A stretch of DNA of 64,000 nucleotides. It comes from Iodobacter ciconiae. GTDB lineage: Bacteria > Pseudomonadota > Gammaproteobacteria > Burkholderiales > Chitinibacteraceae. The position numbers and the translations under genes were made by a program. The notes below the pieces were generated by a model. It ran no database searches, was not told the DNA's origin, and was given only the letters and a program-made list of their open reading frames with translations. The stretch is taken from contig NZ_CP034433.1 in NCBI RefSeq assembly GCF_003952345.1, forward strand, positions 372,001 through 436,000, given 5' to 3'. Below, in pieces: positions 50,978 through 59,834 of the stretch (positions are counted from its first letter, which is position 1; every line of letters begins with the position of its first letter).

Positions 50978-52459
50978 ATGTCAGATCTACAGAAGCTTGA
51001 TGCCAGTACAGTTGAAATTAGCGAAGCTGGCAGCCTGCTCGATTCAATTATTGATAACAGCCGTATTGCCAGTAACGAGCAGGAAAAAGACCGCACCCGT
51101 GATTTGATCAGCGAGCTGGTTGATCAGGTTCTGGCGGGTACCGTAACAATTTCCCGCGATTTAAGCGCCAGTATGGATGTGCGTATCGCAGAAATTGATG
51201 CTTTGATTTCAGAGCAACTGAATGAAATTATGCACCATGCTGATTTCCAGAAGCTCGAATCCTCATGGCGTGGTCTGAAGTACCTGACTGCTGAATCAGA
51301 AACTAGCACCATGCTAAAAATCAAGGTGCTGAATGCTTCCAAAAAAGACCTGCTTAAAGACTTTAAAGCATCGTCCGAATTTGACCAGAGCGCTCTGTTT
51401 AAAAAGATTTACGAAGAAGAATACGGCACCTTCGGTGGCGCGCCTTATGCGGGCCTGGTGGGCGATTTTGAATTTGGCCGTCATCCGGAGGACTTCTATC
51501 TGCTGGAAGAGTTATCCCATGTGGCTGCTGCCTCGCATGCACCGCTGATTACTTCGGCAGGCTCTAGCCTCTTTGGTCTGGAAAGCTTTACTGATATTGG
51601 TAAGCCTAGGGATTTGGCCAAGATTTTTGATACGGCTGAATATGCCAAGTGGAAATCATTTCGTGAATCTGATGATTCCCGTTATGTGGGGATGGTCTTG
51701 CCACATGTGCTGGGCCGCCTGCCTTATGGCCGCGATACCGTACCGGTGGAAGAATTTGATTTCGAAGAAAACGTCGATGGCACAGACCACAGCAAATACC
51801 TGTGGACTAATGCTTCTTATGCCTATGCCGCACGTTTAACGGCCGCTTTTGCCGAATACGGCTGGCTGGCTGCCATTCGTGGTGTGGAAGGTGGTGGTCT
51901 GGTAGAAGGTTTACCAGCACACACCTTTAAAACGGACGATGGCGAAGTGGCTCTGAAATGTCCGACAGAAGTAGCTGTGACCGACCGCACTGAAAAGCTG
52001 CTGTCTGATCTTGGCTTTATCTCTTTGGTGCATTGCAAAAATACAGATTATGCCGCTTTCTTTAGTGGCCAGTCTTCGCAAAAAGCCAAAACATACAACA
52101 CTGATTCGGCCAATGCCAATGCGCGTTTGTCTACCCAGTTGCCTTATATTTTCTCGGTTTCCCGCATCGCGCATTACATGAAATCGATTATGCGCGACAA
52201 GATTGGCAGCTTTGCCTCCCGCCAGAATGTTCAGGATTTCTTAAACACATGGCTGGCGCAGTATGTGTTGCTGGATGATTCGGCGAGCCAGGAGGCAAAG
52301 GCAAAATACCCGTTGCGTGAAGCGCGTGTTGATGTGGTTGAAGTACCCGGCAAGCCGGGTGTATACCGCGCAGCAGCGTTCTTGCGCCCTCACTTTCAGC
52401 TCGATGAGCTAACCATTTCTTTGCGTCTTGTGGCTGAGTTACCAAAACCAACCCGTTGA
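50978..52459 (+). CDS. tssC: T6SS contractile sheath large subunit TssC
   Basis: This 493-residue TssC/VipB protein shows SSWRGLKYLTAESETS, VGDFEFGRHPEDFYLLEELS and a conserved C-terminal VEVPGKPGVYRAAAFLRPHF. The length is standard. It is translationally close to tssB and followed by hcp. Confidence 0.96.
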   Translation: MSDLQKLDASTVEISEAGSLLDSIIDNSRIASNEQEKDRTRDLISELVDQVLAGTVTISRDLSASMDVRIAEIDALISEQLNEIMHHADFQKLESSWRGLKYLTAESETSTMLKIKVLNASKKDLLKDFKASSEFDQSALFKKIYEEEYGTFGGAPYAGLVGDFEFGRHPEDFYLLEELSHVAAASHAPLITSAGSSLFGLESFTDIGKPRDLAKIFDTAEYAKWKSFRESDDSRYVGMVLPHVLGRLPYGRDTVPVEEFDFEENVDGTDHSKYLWTNASYAYAARLTAAFAEYGWLAAIRGVEGGGLVEGLPAHTFKTDDGEVALKCPTEVAVTDRTEKLLSDLGFISLVHCKNTDYAAFFSGQSSQKAKTYNTDSANANARLSTQLPYIFSVSRIAHYMKSIMRDKIGSFASRQNVQDFLNTWLAQYVLLDDSASQEAKAKYPLREARVDVVEVPGKPGVYRAAAFLRPHFQLDELTISLRLVAELPKPTR

Positions 52460-52507
52460 TGCAGTGAAGCGTAGAAGTAATTTTTTTTAACTGTAAGGAG
52501 TTTACAA

Positions 52508-53005
52508 ATGGCTTTTGATGCATTTTTGAAAATTGATGGTATTCCTGGTGAATCTACCGATGACAAGCATAAAGATTGGATCGAAATTCAATCTTTCTCG
52601 CACAAAATTGAGCAGCCAGCTCAAGCAACTGCCAGCTCTGCTGGTGGTGCGACTGCTGAACGTGTAAACCACGCTCAATACGTCATCACTCACTTTCTGG
52701 ATAAAGCCAGCCCGAAGATCTACGAAGCATGCTGCACTGGTAAGCACATCAAAGATGTAACGATCGAGTTGTGTCGTTCCGGTGGTGATAAGGTGAAGTA
52801 CATGGAAATCAAAATGGAACAAGTTTTGATTTCTAAGGCAGAGCCTAAAGGTTCATCTCAAGATGAAGGTTTCCCTAGCGAAACCGTAAGCTTCAGCTAC
52901 GGCAAAATCAAGTGGACTTACACTCAGCAAAAACGTACTGATGGTGCTGGTGGCGGTAATGTTAGTGCTGGTTGGGATCTGACCGCTAACAAAACGATTG
53001 CTTAA
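52508..53005 (+). CDS. hcp: T6SS tube protein Hcp (TssD)
   Basis: This 165-residue protein builds the inner tube. Visible signs are MAFDAFLKIDGIPGES near the start, WIEIQSFSHKIEQP, and SFSYGKIKWTYTQQ near the end. A strong AAGGAG ribosome binding site precedes the ATG. A hairpin follows the gene. Confidence 0.96.
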   Translation: MAFDAFLKIDGIPGESTDDKHKDWIEIQSFSHKIEQPAQATASSAGGATAERVNHAQYVITHFLDKASPKIYEACCTGKHIKDVTIELCRSGGDKVKYMEIKMEQVLISKAEPKGSSQDEGFPSETVSFSYGKIKWTYTQQKRTDGAGGGNVSAGWDLTANKTIA

Positions 53006-53051
53006 ATGCTTTGAAGATTGCCCATTCGGGTGATGAGCAATAAGCAATAAA

Positions 53052-53075
53052 CTGGTCTGCTGCAAGGCAGACCAG
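53052..53075 (+). terminator. Hairpin after hcp, possible attenuator
   Basis: A perfect 9-bp stem (CTGGTCTGC / GCAGACCAG) with a 6-nt loop lies between hcp and the lipoprotein gene, without a T tract. It could stabilise the hcp message or partly attenuate read-through. Confidence 0.6.
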
Positions 53076-53100
53076 CTGTTTCAAAAAAAGGAATTTAATA

Positions 53101-53568
53101 ATGAAACGTTCAGGATTTGTTTGTGCAGCTTTACTTGTGATTGCTGCTGGTGTGACCGGATGTGCTGAAAATCCAACTACTCCTAGTGTTACGCCTTCCA
53201 CTTCTTGGAAGAATGCACCGGCTGATGCAGCATCAACAGTTATAACAACTGCAGAAACAGCGGCAGTAGCGACACAAGCTGCTGTTGATCCATCCTTTCT
53301 TAAGTTTGACAAAATGTCTGCCAAACTGACACCAGAGCACGAACAACAATTGATGAGCCTCTTGCCACAGTTAAAAGAAGCAAAAGCTATTACCTTACGT
53401 GGCTATTGCTATAAAAAAGACATCGGGAATGCTAAATCTGCCGCGCTGGCACGCGCAGCCAGTGCAGAGAGATTCCTGGTCAAACAAGGCATCTCTAAAA
53501 AGAAATTTATTCGTCGTTTTAATACTGAAGATGCAGAGCACGCTGTACGCATTGAGATCAGTAAATAA
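53101..53568 (+). CDS. OmpA-like lipoprotein of the T6SS cluster
   Basis: This 155-residue protein has a signal peptide and lipobox (VTGCAEN, Cys about 21). Its C-terminal part (ITLRGYCYKKDIGNAKSAAL and on) resembles a reduced OmpA/peptidoglycan-associated domain. It may anchor the T6SS at the cell wall, which would suit the short TssL. Family-level assignment is tentative. Confidence 0.65.
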   Translation: MKRSGFVCAALLVIAAGVTGCAENPTTPSVTPSTSWKNAPADAASTVITTAETAAVATQAAVDPSFLKFDKMSAKLTPEHEQQLMSLLPQLKEAKAITLRGYCYKKDIGNAKSAALARAASAERFLVKQGISKKKFIRRFNTEDAEHAVRIEISK

Positions 53569-53613
53569 TACCGCTTATTCCCTTGTTATTTATCCGCTTT
53601 ACCTGGATTGCTA

Positions 53614-56454
53614 ATGATTTTCCCCATGCCTTTATCACAATTACTGGGCAGTTTTGCGGCTGCATTTAATCAAGATCAGCGGTTGATCTCCCTACAATTA
53701 GGAGATGGTGCAGCCTGGGGGGAGCAGCTTTTACCACAGCGGGTGGATGGCAGGGAGGGGATCAATCAGGCTTATCAATACCTGATTGATTGCCTTTCCC
53801 CCGATAGTGCTTTAGAGCTTAAATCGCTACTGGGTTTGCCAGTCGTTTTATCTATTGAAAATGCGAATGGTGAGGCGGTTGAGCGCTGTGGGGTTGTCTC
53901 CCAAGCGCAATTACTGGGCTCGGATGGCGGCTTCGCAAAGTACGCGCTGACAGTAGAACCGCCTTTTGCTTTGCTTAGATACCGCCGCACTTCCCGCGTG
54001 TTCCAGGATTTATCCGTCCCCGATATTGTGAAGCAGGTACTGGCTGAGCATCAGGACAAAAATCCGGTGTTTGCATCGGTGCAAACGCTGGATTTCAAGC
54101 TCTCCGGCACGCATTCACCGCGATCCTATTGCTTACAATACCGCGAATCCGATTTCGATTTTCTGACACGATTATTAGCAGAGGAAGGCTTAGCCTGGTT
54201 ATTTAATCATTTTCCGGGCGATAGCCCTCAGGTTCAGTTGCTTGTGTTTGATGATGCTTTTGCAATTGCAGAAGCGACAGATCCATTTGTTAGATTTCAC
54301 AGAGCCGACGCCACGGAAGAGAGCGATAGTCTGACTGAATGGCAGAGTCAGCGGCAAATCGGCAGCAGCAGCGTGTCTTTGGCCAGCTTTGATTACAAAG
54401 CTACCAGAACCAACGAAAGTTTTGATGAAAGTAGCATCGATCAGGGTGATGGCGGCCAGCAGCTGCAGGTAAGTTTCGAAGATTATGACCCGCAATCGCT
54501 GTATTACGCCAGCGACGCGGAAGGCCTAAGCCACTATGCTAGCTTGCGTCAGCAGGCAATGGACGCGCAAAAGAAATCCTTTAGCGGCTCTGGTACTTTA
54601 CGCAGCCTGCAAGCCGGGCAGTGGTTCCGCCTGGAAGATCATCCCGCGCATGAATGGGATAGCGCCGAGCAGCGTGAATTTGCTATCACTGAGCTGAAAT
54701 TCACCGCAAACAATAACCTCCCAGCGGATCTCACCCAGCAACTTAGCTTAGTCGCGCCCGGCTTACTCGTAGGAGCGGCTTTAGCCGCAAATACCCTCCC
54801 TTATCAAGCTAATTTTACCGCCCAAAGGCGTGGCCAGCCGATCGTGCCCGCTTTTGCCCATAAAGCGCTGAGCAAACCTAAAAGCTTTGGCGTGCAAACC
54901 GCCACCGTGGTTGGGCCTGCCGGATCAGAGGTGCACACCGATGAGCAAGGGCGCATAAAAATAGAATTCCACTGGCAGCGTGCTGCAGAACACCCAGAGT
55001 TTGGCGCAAACCTTGATGATAAGTCATCCTGCTGGATCCGCGTCGCCTACCCATCGGCAGGTGCTGGCTTTGGGCATCAGTTCATCCCGCGCATCGGTCA
55101 GGAAGTGTTAGTTGATTTTATCGAAGGCGATATCGACCGCCCGATTGTCACCGGCGTGGTCCATAACGGCAGCCATCCTGTGCCAACATTCAGCGGCGCA
55201 GGCGCGCTGCCTGCCAATAAAACGTTATCTGGTATCAAAACCAAAGAGCATGAGGGCGGCCAGTATGGCGAGCTGCTGTTTGATGATACCAAGGGCGAAG
55301 TTCGTACTAAATTATCCAGCGAGCACGGCAAAACCCAGCTTAACCTTGGTTACTTAATTCACCCAAGAACTGACGGCAAGGGTGAGCCACGCGGCGAAGG
55401 CTTTGAATTACGCACCGACAAACAAGGTGCCATTCGCGCCAATGGCTTACTCATCAGCACCGAAGCCAAAAGCGGCGCCAGCGGCAAACAGCTCGATCGC
55501 AGCCCCGCCCAAAGCCAGCTGGAGTCCGCACTGGCACTGGCCCAAAGCCTGGGTGAAACAGCGACCAACCAACTTGCCGATACGATTGAAACCGGCGACG
55601 ATGAACAAACCATCAAGCCCGACAACAGCCCCGGCAGCAAAGCCACCACCGGCCATCTGCACCACCACGTGCACGCCAGCAAAAGCTTCGAGGCAGGCAG
55701 CAATACCGATCAAGATGGCAAAACCAAATCCAAAGAGCAGGCAGGGCAGCAAAAAATCATCCTGCTGCACGGTGAGGATGGCGTCGCCATCACCAGCCCG
55801 CAAAGCCAGACGATTGCTGCAGGCACCAACCTCGATCTGGTCGCGCAAAGAGACAGCAACCAGACCTCCGGCCGCCGCTGGATACATAACGTGGGCGAGC
55901 ACATCAGCCTGTTTGTAGCCGGGGTAAAAGGCAAAATCGCGCTCAAACTAATCGCAGCCAAAGGCAAAATCCAGCTGCAGGCGCAGAGTGACGATGTGGA
56001 AATTACCGCAGACAAAAATGTAAAAATCACAGCCTGTAAAGAAAAAGTAGAAATCGCCGCAGGCGACGAAGTGCTCTTCACCTCCGGCGGTGGTTATATC
56101 CGGCTAAAGGGCGGCAATATCGAGATTCACTGCCCTGGGGAAGTGAGTATTAAGGGGGCGAGTCATGAGTTGAGTGGGCCTACTAGCTTGGCAAAAAATT
56201 ATAATGAAATGCCCGTGAGCAAGTTTGAGCGGAAATATCAAATCAAAGATGAAGAATCGGGACAACCACTCGCTAATCAGCGATTTAAAATCACGCGTGC
56301 TACAGGCGAAGTGGAATTCGGTAAAACAGATGGCAATGGGTTTACTCATATGATTAAAAACCCTGATACCTCTGAACGCATTCAAATTGAAGTGGTAGCA
56401 ACGCCTGCGAAAAAAGAAAAAAGTCAGAGGATTAGTAATGACAACGCCGAATAA
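53614..56454 (+). CDS. vgrG: T6SS spike protein VgrG (copy 2)
   Basis: This 946-residue VgrG is nearly the same as copy 1 in the gp27, gp5 and DUF2345 regions (to about residue 850) but ends in another tip: KYQIKDEESGQPLANQRFKI and GEVEFGKTDGNGF make a transthyretin-like module that probably holds the downstream effector. I chose the ATG with GGA 7 bp upstream; in-frame TTG 53,608 and ATG 53,626 are alternatives. Its stop overlaps the effector start by 17 bp. Confidence 0.93.
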   Translation: MIFPMPLSQLLGSFAAAFNQDQRLISLQLGDGAAWGEQLLPQRVDGREGINQAYQYLIDCLSPDSALELKSLLGLPVVLSIENANGEAVERCGVVSQAQLLGSDGGFAKYALTVEPPFALLRYRRTSRVFQDLSVPDIVKQVLAEHQDKNPVFASVQTLDFKLSGTHSPRSYCLQYRESDFDFLTRLLAEEGLAWLFNHFPGDSPQVQLLVFDDAFAIAEATDPFVRFHRADATEESDSLTEWQSQRQIGSSSVSLASFDYKATRTNESFDESSIDQGDGGQQLQVSFEDYDPQSLYYASDAEGLSHYASLRQQAMDAQKKSFSGSGTLRSLQAGQWFRLEDHPAHEWDSAEQREFAITELKFTANNNLPADLTQQLSLVAPGLLVGAALAANTLPYQANFTAQRRGQPIVPAFAHKALSKPKSFGVQTATVVGPAGSEVHTDEQGRIKIEFHWQRAAEHPEFGANLDDKSSCWIRVAYPSAGAGFGHQFIPRIGQEVLVDFIEGDIDRPIVTGVVHNGSHPVPTFSGAGALPANKTLSGIKTKEHEGGQYGELLFDDTKGEVRTKLSSEHGKTQLNLGYLIHPRTDGKGEPRGEGFELRTDKQGAIRANGLLISTEAKSGASGKQLDRSPAQSQLESALALAQSLGETATNQLADTIETGDDEQTIKPDNSPGSKATTGHLHHHVHASKSFEAGSNTDQDGKTKSKEQAGQQKIILLHGEDGVAITSPQSQTIAAGTNLDLVAQRDSNQTSGRRWIHNVGEHISLFVAGVKGKIALKLIAAKGKIQLQAQSDDVEITADKNVKITACKEKVEIAAGDEVLFTSGGGYIRLKGGNIEIHCPGEVSIKGASHELSGPTSLAKNYNEMPVSKFERKYQIKDEESGQPLANQRFKITRATGEVEFGKTDGNGFTHMIKNPDTSERIQIEVVATPAKKEKSQRISNDNAE
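54769..54792 (+). repeat. REP-like palindrome inside vgrG2
   Basis: The segment GTAGGAGCGGCTTTAGCCGC plus AAAT matches the common REP-type palindrome and encodes VGAALAAN. The same piece is in vgrG1, and related copies lie between tssE and tssL. Confidence 0.65.
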
Positions 56455-57721
56455 TGCGGATCTGGAATGCAAACAAACAGATTTTCTTGGCGCTGCCAAT
56501 GGTAAGGATAATATTAAGCCCATTTGCATGCCCAAGAAAATTCAACTTCTGACTGAGCTTGATAAAGGGTCAGGCAACGATGGGTCAGGTAGTAGCACAT
56601 CAACGGCTATGCTATATGATCATCGATATAATATTGAGGTATGCCTGTTTAATGGCGAAAAACTACCGAATAACGAAAATTATAAATGGGCTATTGAGTA
56701 TATTTCTCCCTCTTTGCCAGGCAAAAAAATTCGCCTTGAACTTAAACAACAAGGGGCGCGAATTGGCTTAGAGATTGATGACATTGATTATTGCGGTTGC
56801 GAGCTTTCAATTCAGGCGTATACCGATGCTCCTGAAAAATTTATCGAATTAAAACAGCTGGTTCACCATCGTTTTTACTGGGTTGATAAAAAAAGAATCG
56901 ATCAACAGATTCAGGAACGAAAAAGCGAGCCATGGCGAATTGATCAGGGTCGTAGCAGCCTGTGCGGTATGGCGGCACTTTTTTATGTCACTATTAAAAA
57001 TAGTGCCGATCGCTATCAAAAGATTGCTCAAGACTTGCATCGAATGGGTGAATGCACCATAGATGGTTTTCGAATAAAGCCCTCAGCTAAAATGTATGAA
57101 ATTGATCCCGCTAATCATGGTGGGTACAAACGAATGAATATGTGGGAAGTGGATTGGATTGTGCTCGCCGGAACGCGCAGCTCTGAGAGTAATTTGGGCT
57201 ATCACGGGTTGGAGTCGGGTAACTGGGATCAATTTGCCGCTATTAATTGGCCTGGAATGATGGAAGACTTGGTCAAAAAAATTGGTGGATACAAACAAAC
57301 TAAAGCCGTGGATGTAGATTTGCTCACACCACTTACTCAAAACGCATTCCTTAGTAATAGCCGTGATCCTGCAAAAGATTTACCCAAGCTGGATGAAATA
57401 GACAAGAGCTATCGCGAGGGCAAGCAAGTATTAATGATGATAGATGCGGATATGCTGTCTGACACTCTTGGCTACAAACTAGGGGATATTGCTCAATCAC
57501 ACTGGATTGTTTATGAAGGTGGTATGGTAAAGGATTCAATCAAGCAAAGCGTGAAATTTAAAGTATTTAGCTGGGCATTCGATCCTGGATCTGGAGTTAA
57601 GTACCAAATTAATCAAGTTCTGCCAGATTCAAAGGCAAGTTGCCCAATAAAAACAAGTGGCGGTATTTTATTCTCCTCCTTTACGAGTAACCATTATGGC
57701 CACATTGAAGCACATAACTAA
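56438..57721 (+). CDS. Candidate T6SS effector, papain-like Cys/His protein
   Basis: This 427-residue protein has no signal peptide and overlaps the vgrG2 stop by 17 bp. Residues 1-145 form an adaptor-like region; the C-terminal part carries DQGRSSLCGMAALFYVTI, with Cys 176, and AQSHWIVYEGGM, with His 355. The Cys-then-His order and sequence around them suggest a papain-like peptidase or amidase fold; this is inference from motifs. The neighbouring immunity candidate is exported, so the target is probably periplasmic. A diverged partial copy follows at 58,361. Confidence 0.72.
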   Translation: MTTPNNADLECKQTDFLGAANGKDNIKPICMPKKIQLLTELDKGSGNDGSGSSTSTAMLYDHRYNIEVCLFNGEKLPNNENYKWAIEYISPSLPGKKIRLELKQQGARIGLEIDDIDYCGCELSIQAYTDAPEKFIELKQLVHHRFYWVDKKRIDQQIQERKSEPWRIDQGRSSLCGMAALFYVTIKNSADRYQKIAQDLHRMGECTIDGFRIKPSAKMYEIDPANHGGYKRMNMWEVDWIVLAGTRSSESNLGYHGLESGNWDQFAAINWPGMMEDLVKKIGGYKQTKAVDVDLLTPLTQNAFLSNSRDPAKDLPKLDEIDKSYREGKQVLMMIDADMLSDTLGYKLGDIAQSHWIVYEGGMVKDSIKQSVKFKVFSWAFDPGSGVKYQINQVLPDSKASCPIKTSGGILFSSFTSNHYGHIEAHN

Positions 57722-58169
57722 GATCGCAGTGGGTGTTTTTATGTTAATGACATTTTCGGCTAATGCAAGCGAATGCGAGTCCATACCTACACTTATCTTG
57801 ATACATGAGTGGATTGGTGAATTGCCCAAACAAGCGGAATTGAAAATATACAAGGGCGACAGTAAATTTTTTGATAAAACAAAGTCGACTATTGAAAAGA
57901 ACAATATAAGATTTTATCAACCTAAGCCTGAATATTTACCGACCTTAGAAATTGATTTCTCAGAGCTAAAATCAACTCGTTTACCAATAAATTCTGACTT
58001 TATATTGGTTATCGATAATAAAGATGAGTATCGATTCTCGGAAATCGAGCCACCAATAAAGCGACTCGGTTGCCCCATAAGCGGAAAAGTAAATGATTGT
58101 AGTTTTCAAAGAAACTCCCCTGTCATGGCTGCGAAATTTAAATGCGGTAAGCAAATAATGAAAAAATGA
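57696..58169 (+). CDS. Periplasmic candidate immunity protein (copy 1)
   Basis: This 157-residue protein has a signal peptide (MATLKHITKIAVGVFMLMT) and four Cys in the mature part. The ATG lies inside the effector's 3' end (26-bp overlap), as in coupled toxin-immunity genes. A paralogue follows at 59,124 in the same arrangement. No known family is seen. Confidence 0.75.
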   Translation: MATLKHITKIAVGVFMLMTFSANASECESIPTLILIHEWIGELPKQAELKIYKGDSKFFDKTKSTIEKNNIRFYQPKPEYLPTLEIDFSELKSTRLPINSDFILVIDNKDEYRFSEIEPPIKRLGCPISGKVNDCSFQRNSPVMAAKFKCGKQIMKK

Positions 58170-58214
58170 TAAATAGTATAGGTAGATTGAATTGCGCAAC
58201 TAAGATCGAGAGGG

Positions 58215-58353
58215 AAACTGGGGACAGACCACGGTTTGTTGTTGATATCTACTTATTAGATTGACTTTCTTTAAAAATACATATTTAAAATTTCAAATAA
58301 GTCTTTGGGGGCAGGTCTTTTATTTTGAATAAAAACAAAAGACCTGCCCCCAA
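58215..58353 (+). repeat. Cassette-boundary repeat R1 with long hairpin
   Basis: It begins AAACTGGGGACAGACCACGG and shares a roughly 100-bp pattern with repeats at 59,614, 61,352 and 61,745. Its end is a perfect 17-bp inverted repeat (58,305-58,321 and 58,337-58,353; core GGGGGCAGGTCTTTT) around a 15-nt loop. It lies between the first immunity gene and the truncated effector copy. Confidence 0.75.
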
Positions 58354-58360
58354 TTAATGA

Positions 58361-59149
58361 TGGCGAATTGATCAGGGTCGTAGCAGCTTGCTCGGTATGG
58401 CCGCACTTTATTGTGTCACTATTAAAAATAGCGCCGATCGCTATCAAAAGATTGCACAAGATCAGCATCGAATGGATGAATGCACTATAGATGGATTTCG
58501 AATAAAACCCTCCGCCAAAATGTATGAAATTGATCCCGCAAATCATGGTGGGTACAAACGGATGAGAATGTGGGAAGTGGATTGGATTGTGCTTGCCGGT
58601 ACTCGCAGCTCGGAGAGTAATTTGGGCTATCACGGATTGGAGTCGGGTAGCTGGGACCAATTTGCTGCAATTAATTGGCCAGGAATGATGGAAGACTTGG
58701 TCAAAAAAATTGGCGGATATAAACAAACTAAAGCCGTAGATGTTGATTTGGCTACACCACTTATTCAAAACGCATTCCTTAGCAATAGCCGTGACCCAGC
58801 AAAAGATTTGCCCAAGCTGGATGAAATGGACAAGAGCTATCGCGAGGGCAAGCAAATCTTAATGATGATCGATATGGATATGCTATTGGACACTCCGGGC
58901 TACAAGCTAGGCGATATTGCTCAATCGCACTGGATTGTTTACGAAGGCGGCATGGTAAAAGATTCAACAAATCAACGAGTGAAATTTAAAGTATTTAGCT
59001 GGGCATATGATCCTAGCACTGGAATTAGGTACTCAATTAATAAAAATTTTCCAGACTCAAACGCAAGTAACCCAATAAAAACAAGTGCTGGTATTTTATT
59101 CTCCTCCTTTACGAGTAGCCATTATGGCCACATTGAAGCACATAACTAA
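58361..59149 (+). pseudogene. N-terminally truncated copy of the papain-like effector
   Basis: The frame from 58,361 matches residues 166-427 of the 56,438 effector (WRIDQGRSS onward) with many substitutions. An in-frame TGA precedes it directly, and only a weak TTG at 58,388 could start it. The N-terminal adaptor is missing, and the residue aligned with Cys 176 is Leu (SSLLGMAA). The His in SHWIVYEGGM is kept. The copy cannot be loaded normally and is probably inactive. Confidence 0.85.
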
Positions 59150-59600
59150 GTTTATAGTTGGCATGTCTATGTTTATGTCATTTTCCACCTATGCAAGTGA
59201 ATGCGAGTCTATACCCGCATTTGTTATGATTTACGGTTGGATTGGAGAGTTGCCAAAAAAAGCGGAATTGAAAATATACAAGGATGATGGTAAATTTATC
59301 GATAAAAAAAATTCATTAATTGAAAATAATAATATAAGAAATTATCAATATAAGCCAGAATATCCGCCAACCTTGGAAATTGATTTCTCAGAGCTTAAGT
59401 CAACACGCTTACCAGTAGATGCAAACTTTATCCTAGTACTCGACAATAAAATTGAGTACCGATTCTCGGAAATCGATCCTCCATTGAAACGGCTTGGCTG
59501 TCGCTTAAGAGGGAAAGTAAATGCATGTAGTTTTCAAGGTGGTTCTCCAGTCTTGTCTGCCGAATTTAAATGTGGAAATAAAATAACTAAAAAAGAATAA
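59124..59600 (+). CDS. Periplasmic candidate immunity protein (copy 2)
   Basis: This 158-residue paralogue of the 57,696 protein has a signal peptide (MATLKHITKFIVGMSMFMSF) and the same four cysteines. It overlaps the truncated effector frame by 26 bp, exactly as in the first copy. It is intact although its toxin is not, which fits retention as an orphan immunity gene. Confidence 0.78.
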   Translation: MATLKHITKFIVGMSMFMSFSTYASECESIPAFVMIYGWIGELPKKAELKIYKDDGKFIDKKNSLIENNNIRNYQYKPEYPPTLEIDFSELKSTRLPVDANFILVLDNKIEYRFSEIDPPLKRLGCRLRGKVNACSFQGGSPVLSAEFKCGNKITKKE

Positions 59601-59613
59601 AGTGATGAATAGT

Positions 59614-59740
59614 AAATCAGGGGGTAGACCACGATTTATTGTTATCTTTGCTTATTATTTTAAGATTTAAGTTCTTTGAAAATACACAGTTAATAATTTA
59701 AACAAAGGCAGGAGATAAATCCTGCTTTTGTTTTACCTAT
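59614..59740 (+). repeat. Cassette-boundary repeat R2 with terminator-like hairpin
   Basis: It matches R1, R3 and R4 (GGTAGACCACGATTTATTGT; later AATACACAGTTAATAATTTA). Its end folds as a 14-bp stem (59,700-59,713 with 59,720-59,733; one G-T pair) with a T-rich 3' arm and so is probably the terminator of the preceding immunity gene. Confidence 0.75.
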
Positions 59741-59754
59741 ATTAAATACCGAAA

Positions 59755-59834
59755 ATTTAAAAGTCGCTGCGTGCAAATCAAATTCATTACGAGAAAATTC
59801 TACTTAAAATGACGATTGTTTGGTGGGGGATTAC
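59755..59834. mobile_element. Scar of a vgrG scrap and an IS3-family end
   Basis: Positions about 59,760-59,783 resemble the start of the vgrG fragment at 61,871 (AAAGTCGCTGCGTGCAAAT). Positions about 59,793-59,834 match the left end of the IS at 62,093 in reverse: ACGAGAAAATTCTACTTAAA and GTGGGGGATTACC. It is a leftover after loss of an IS copy or an IS-mediated deletion. Confidence 0.65.
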
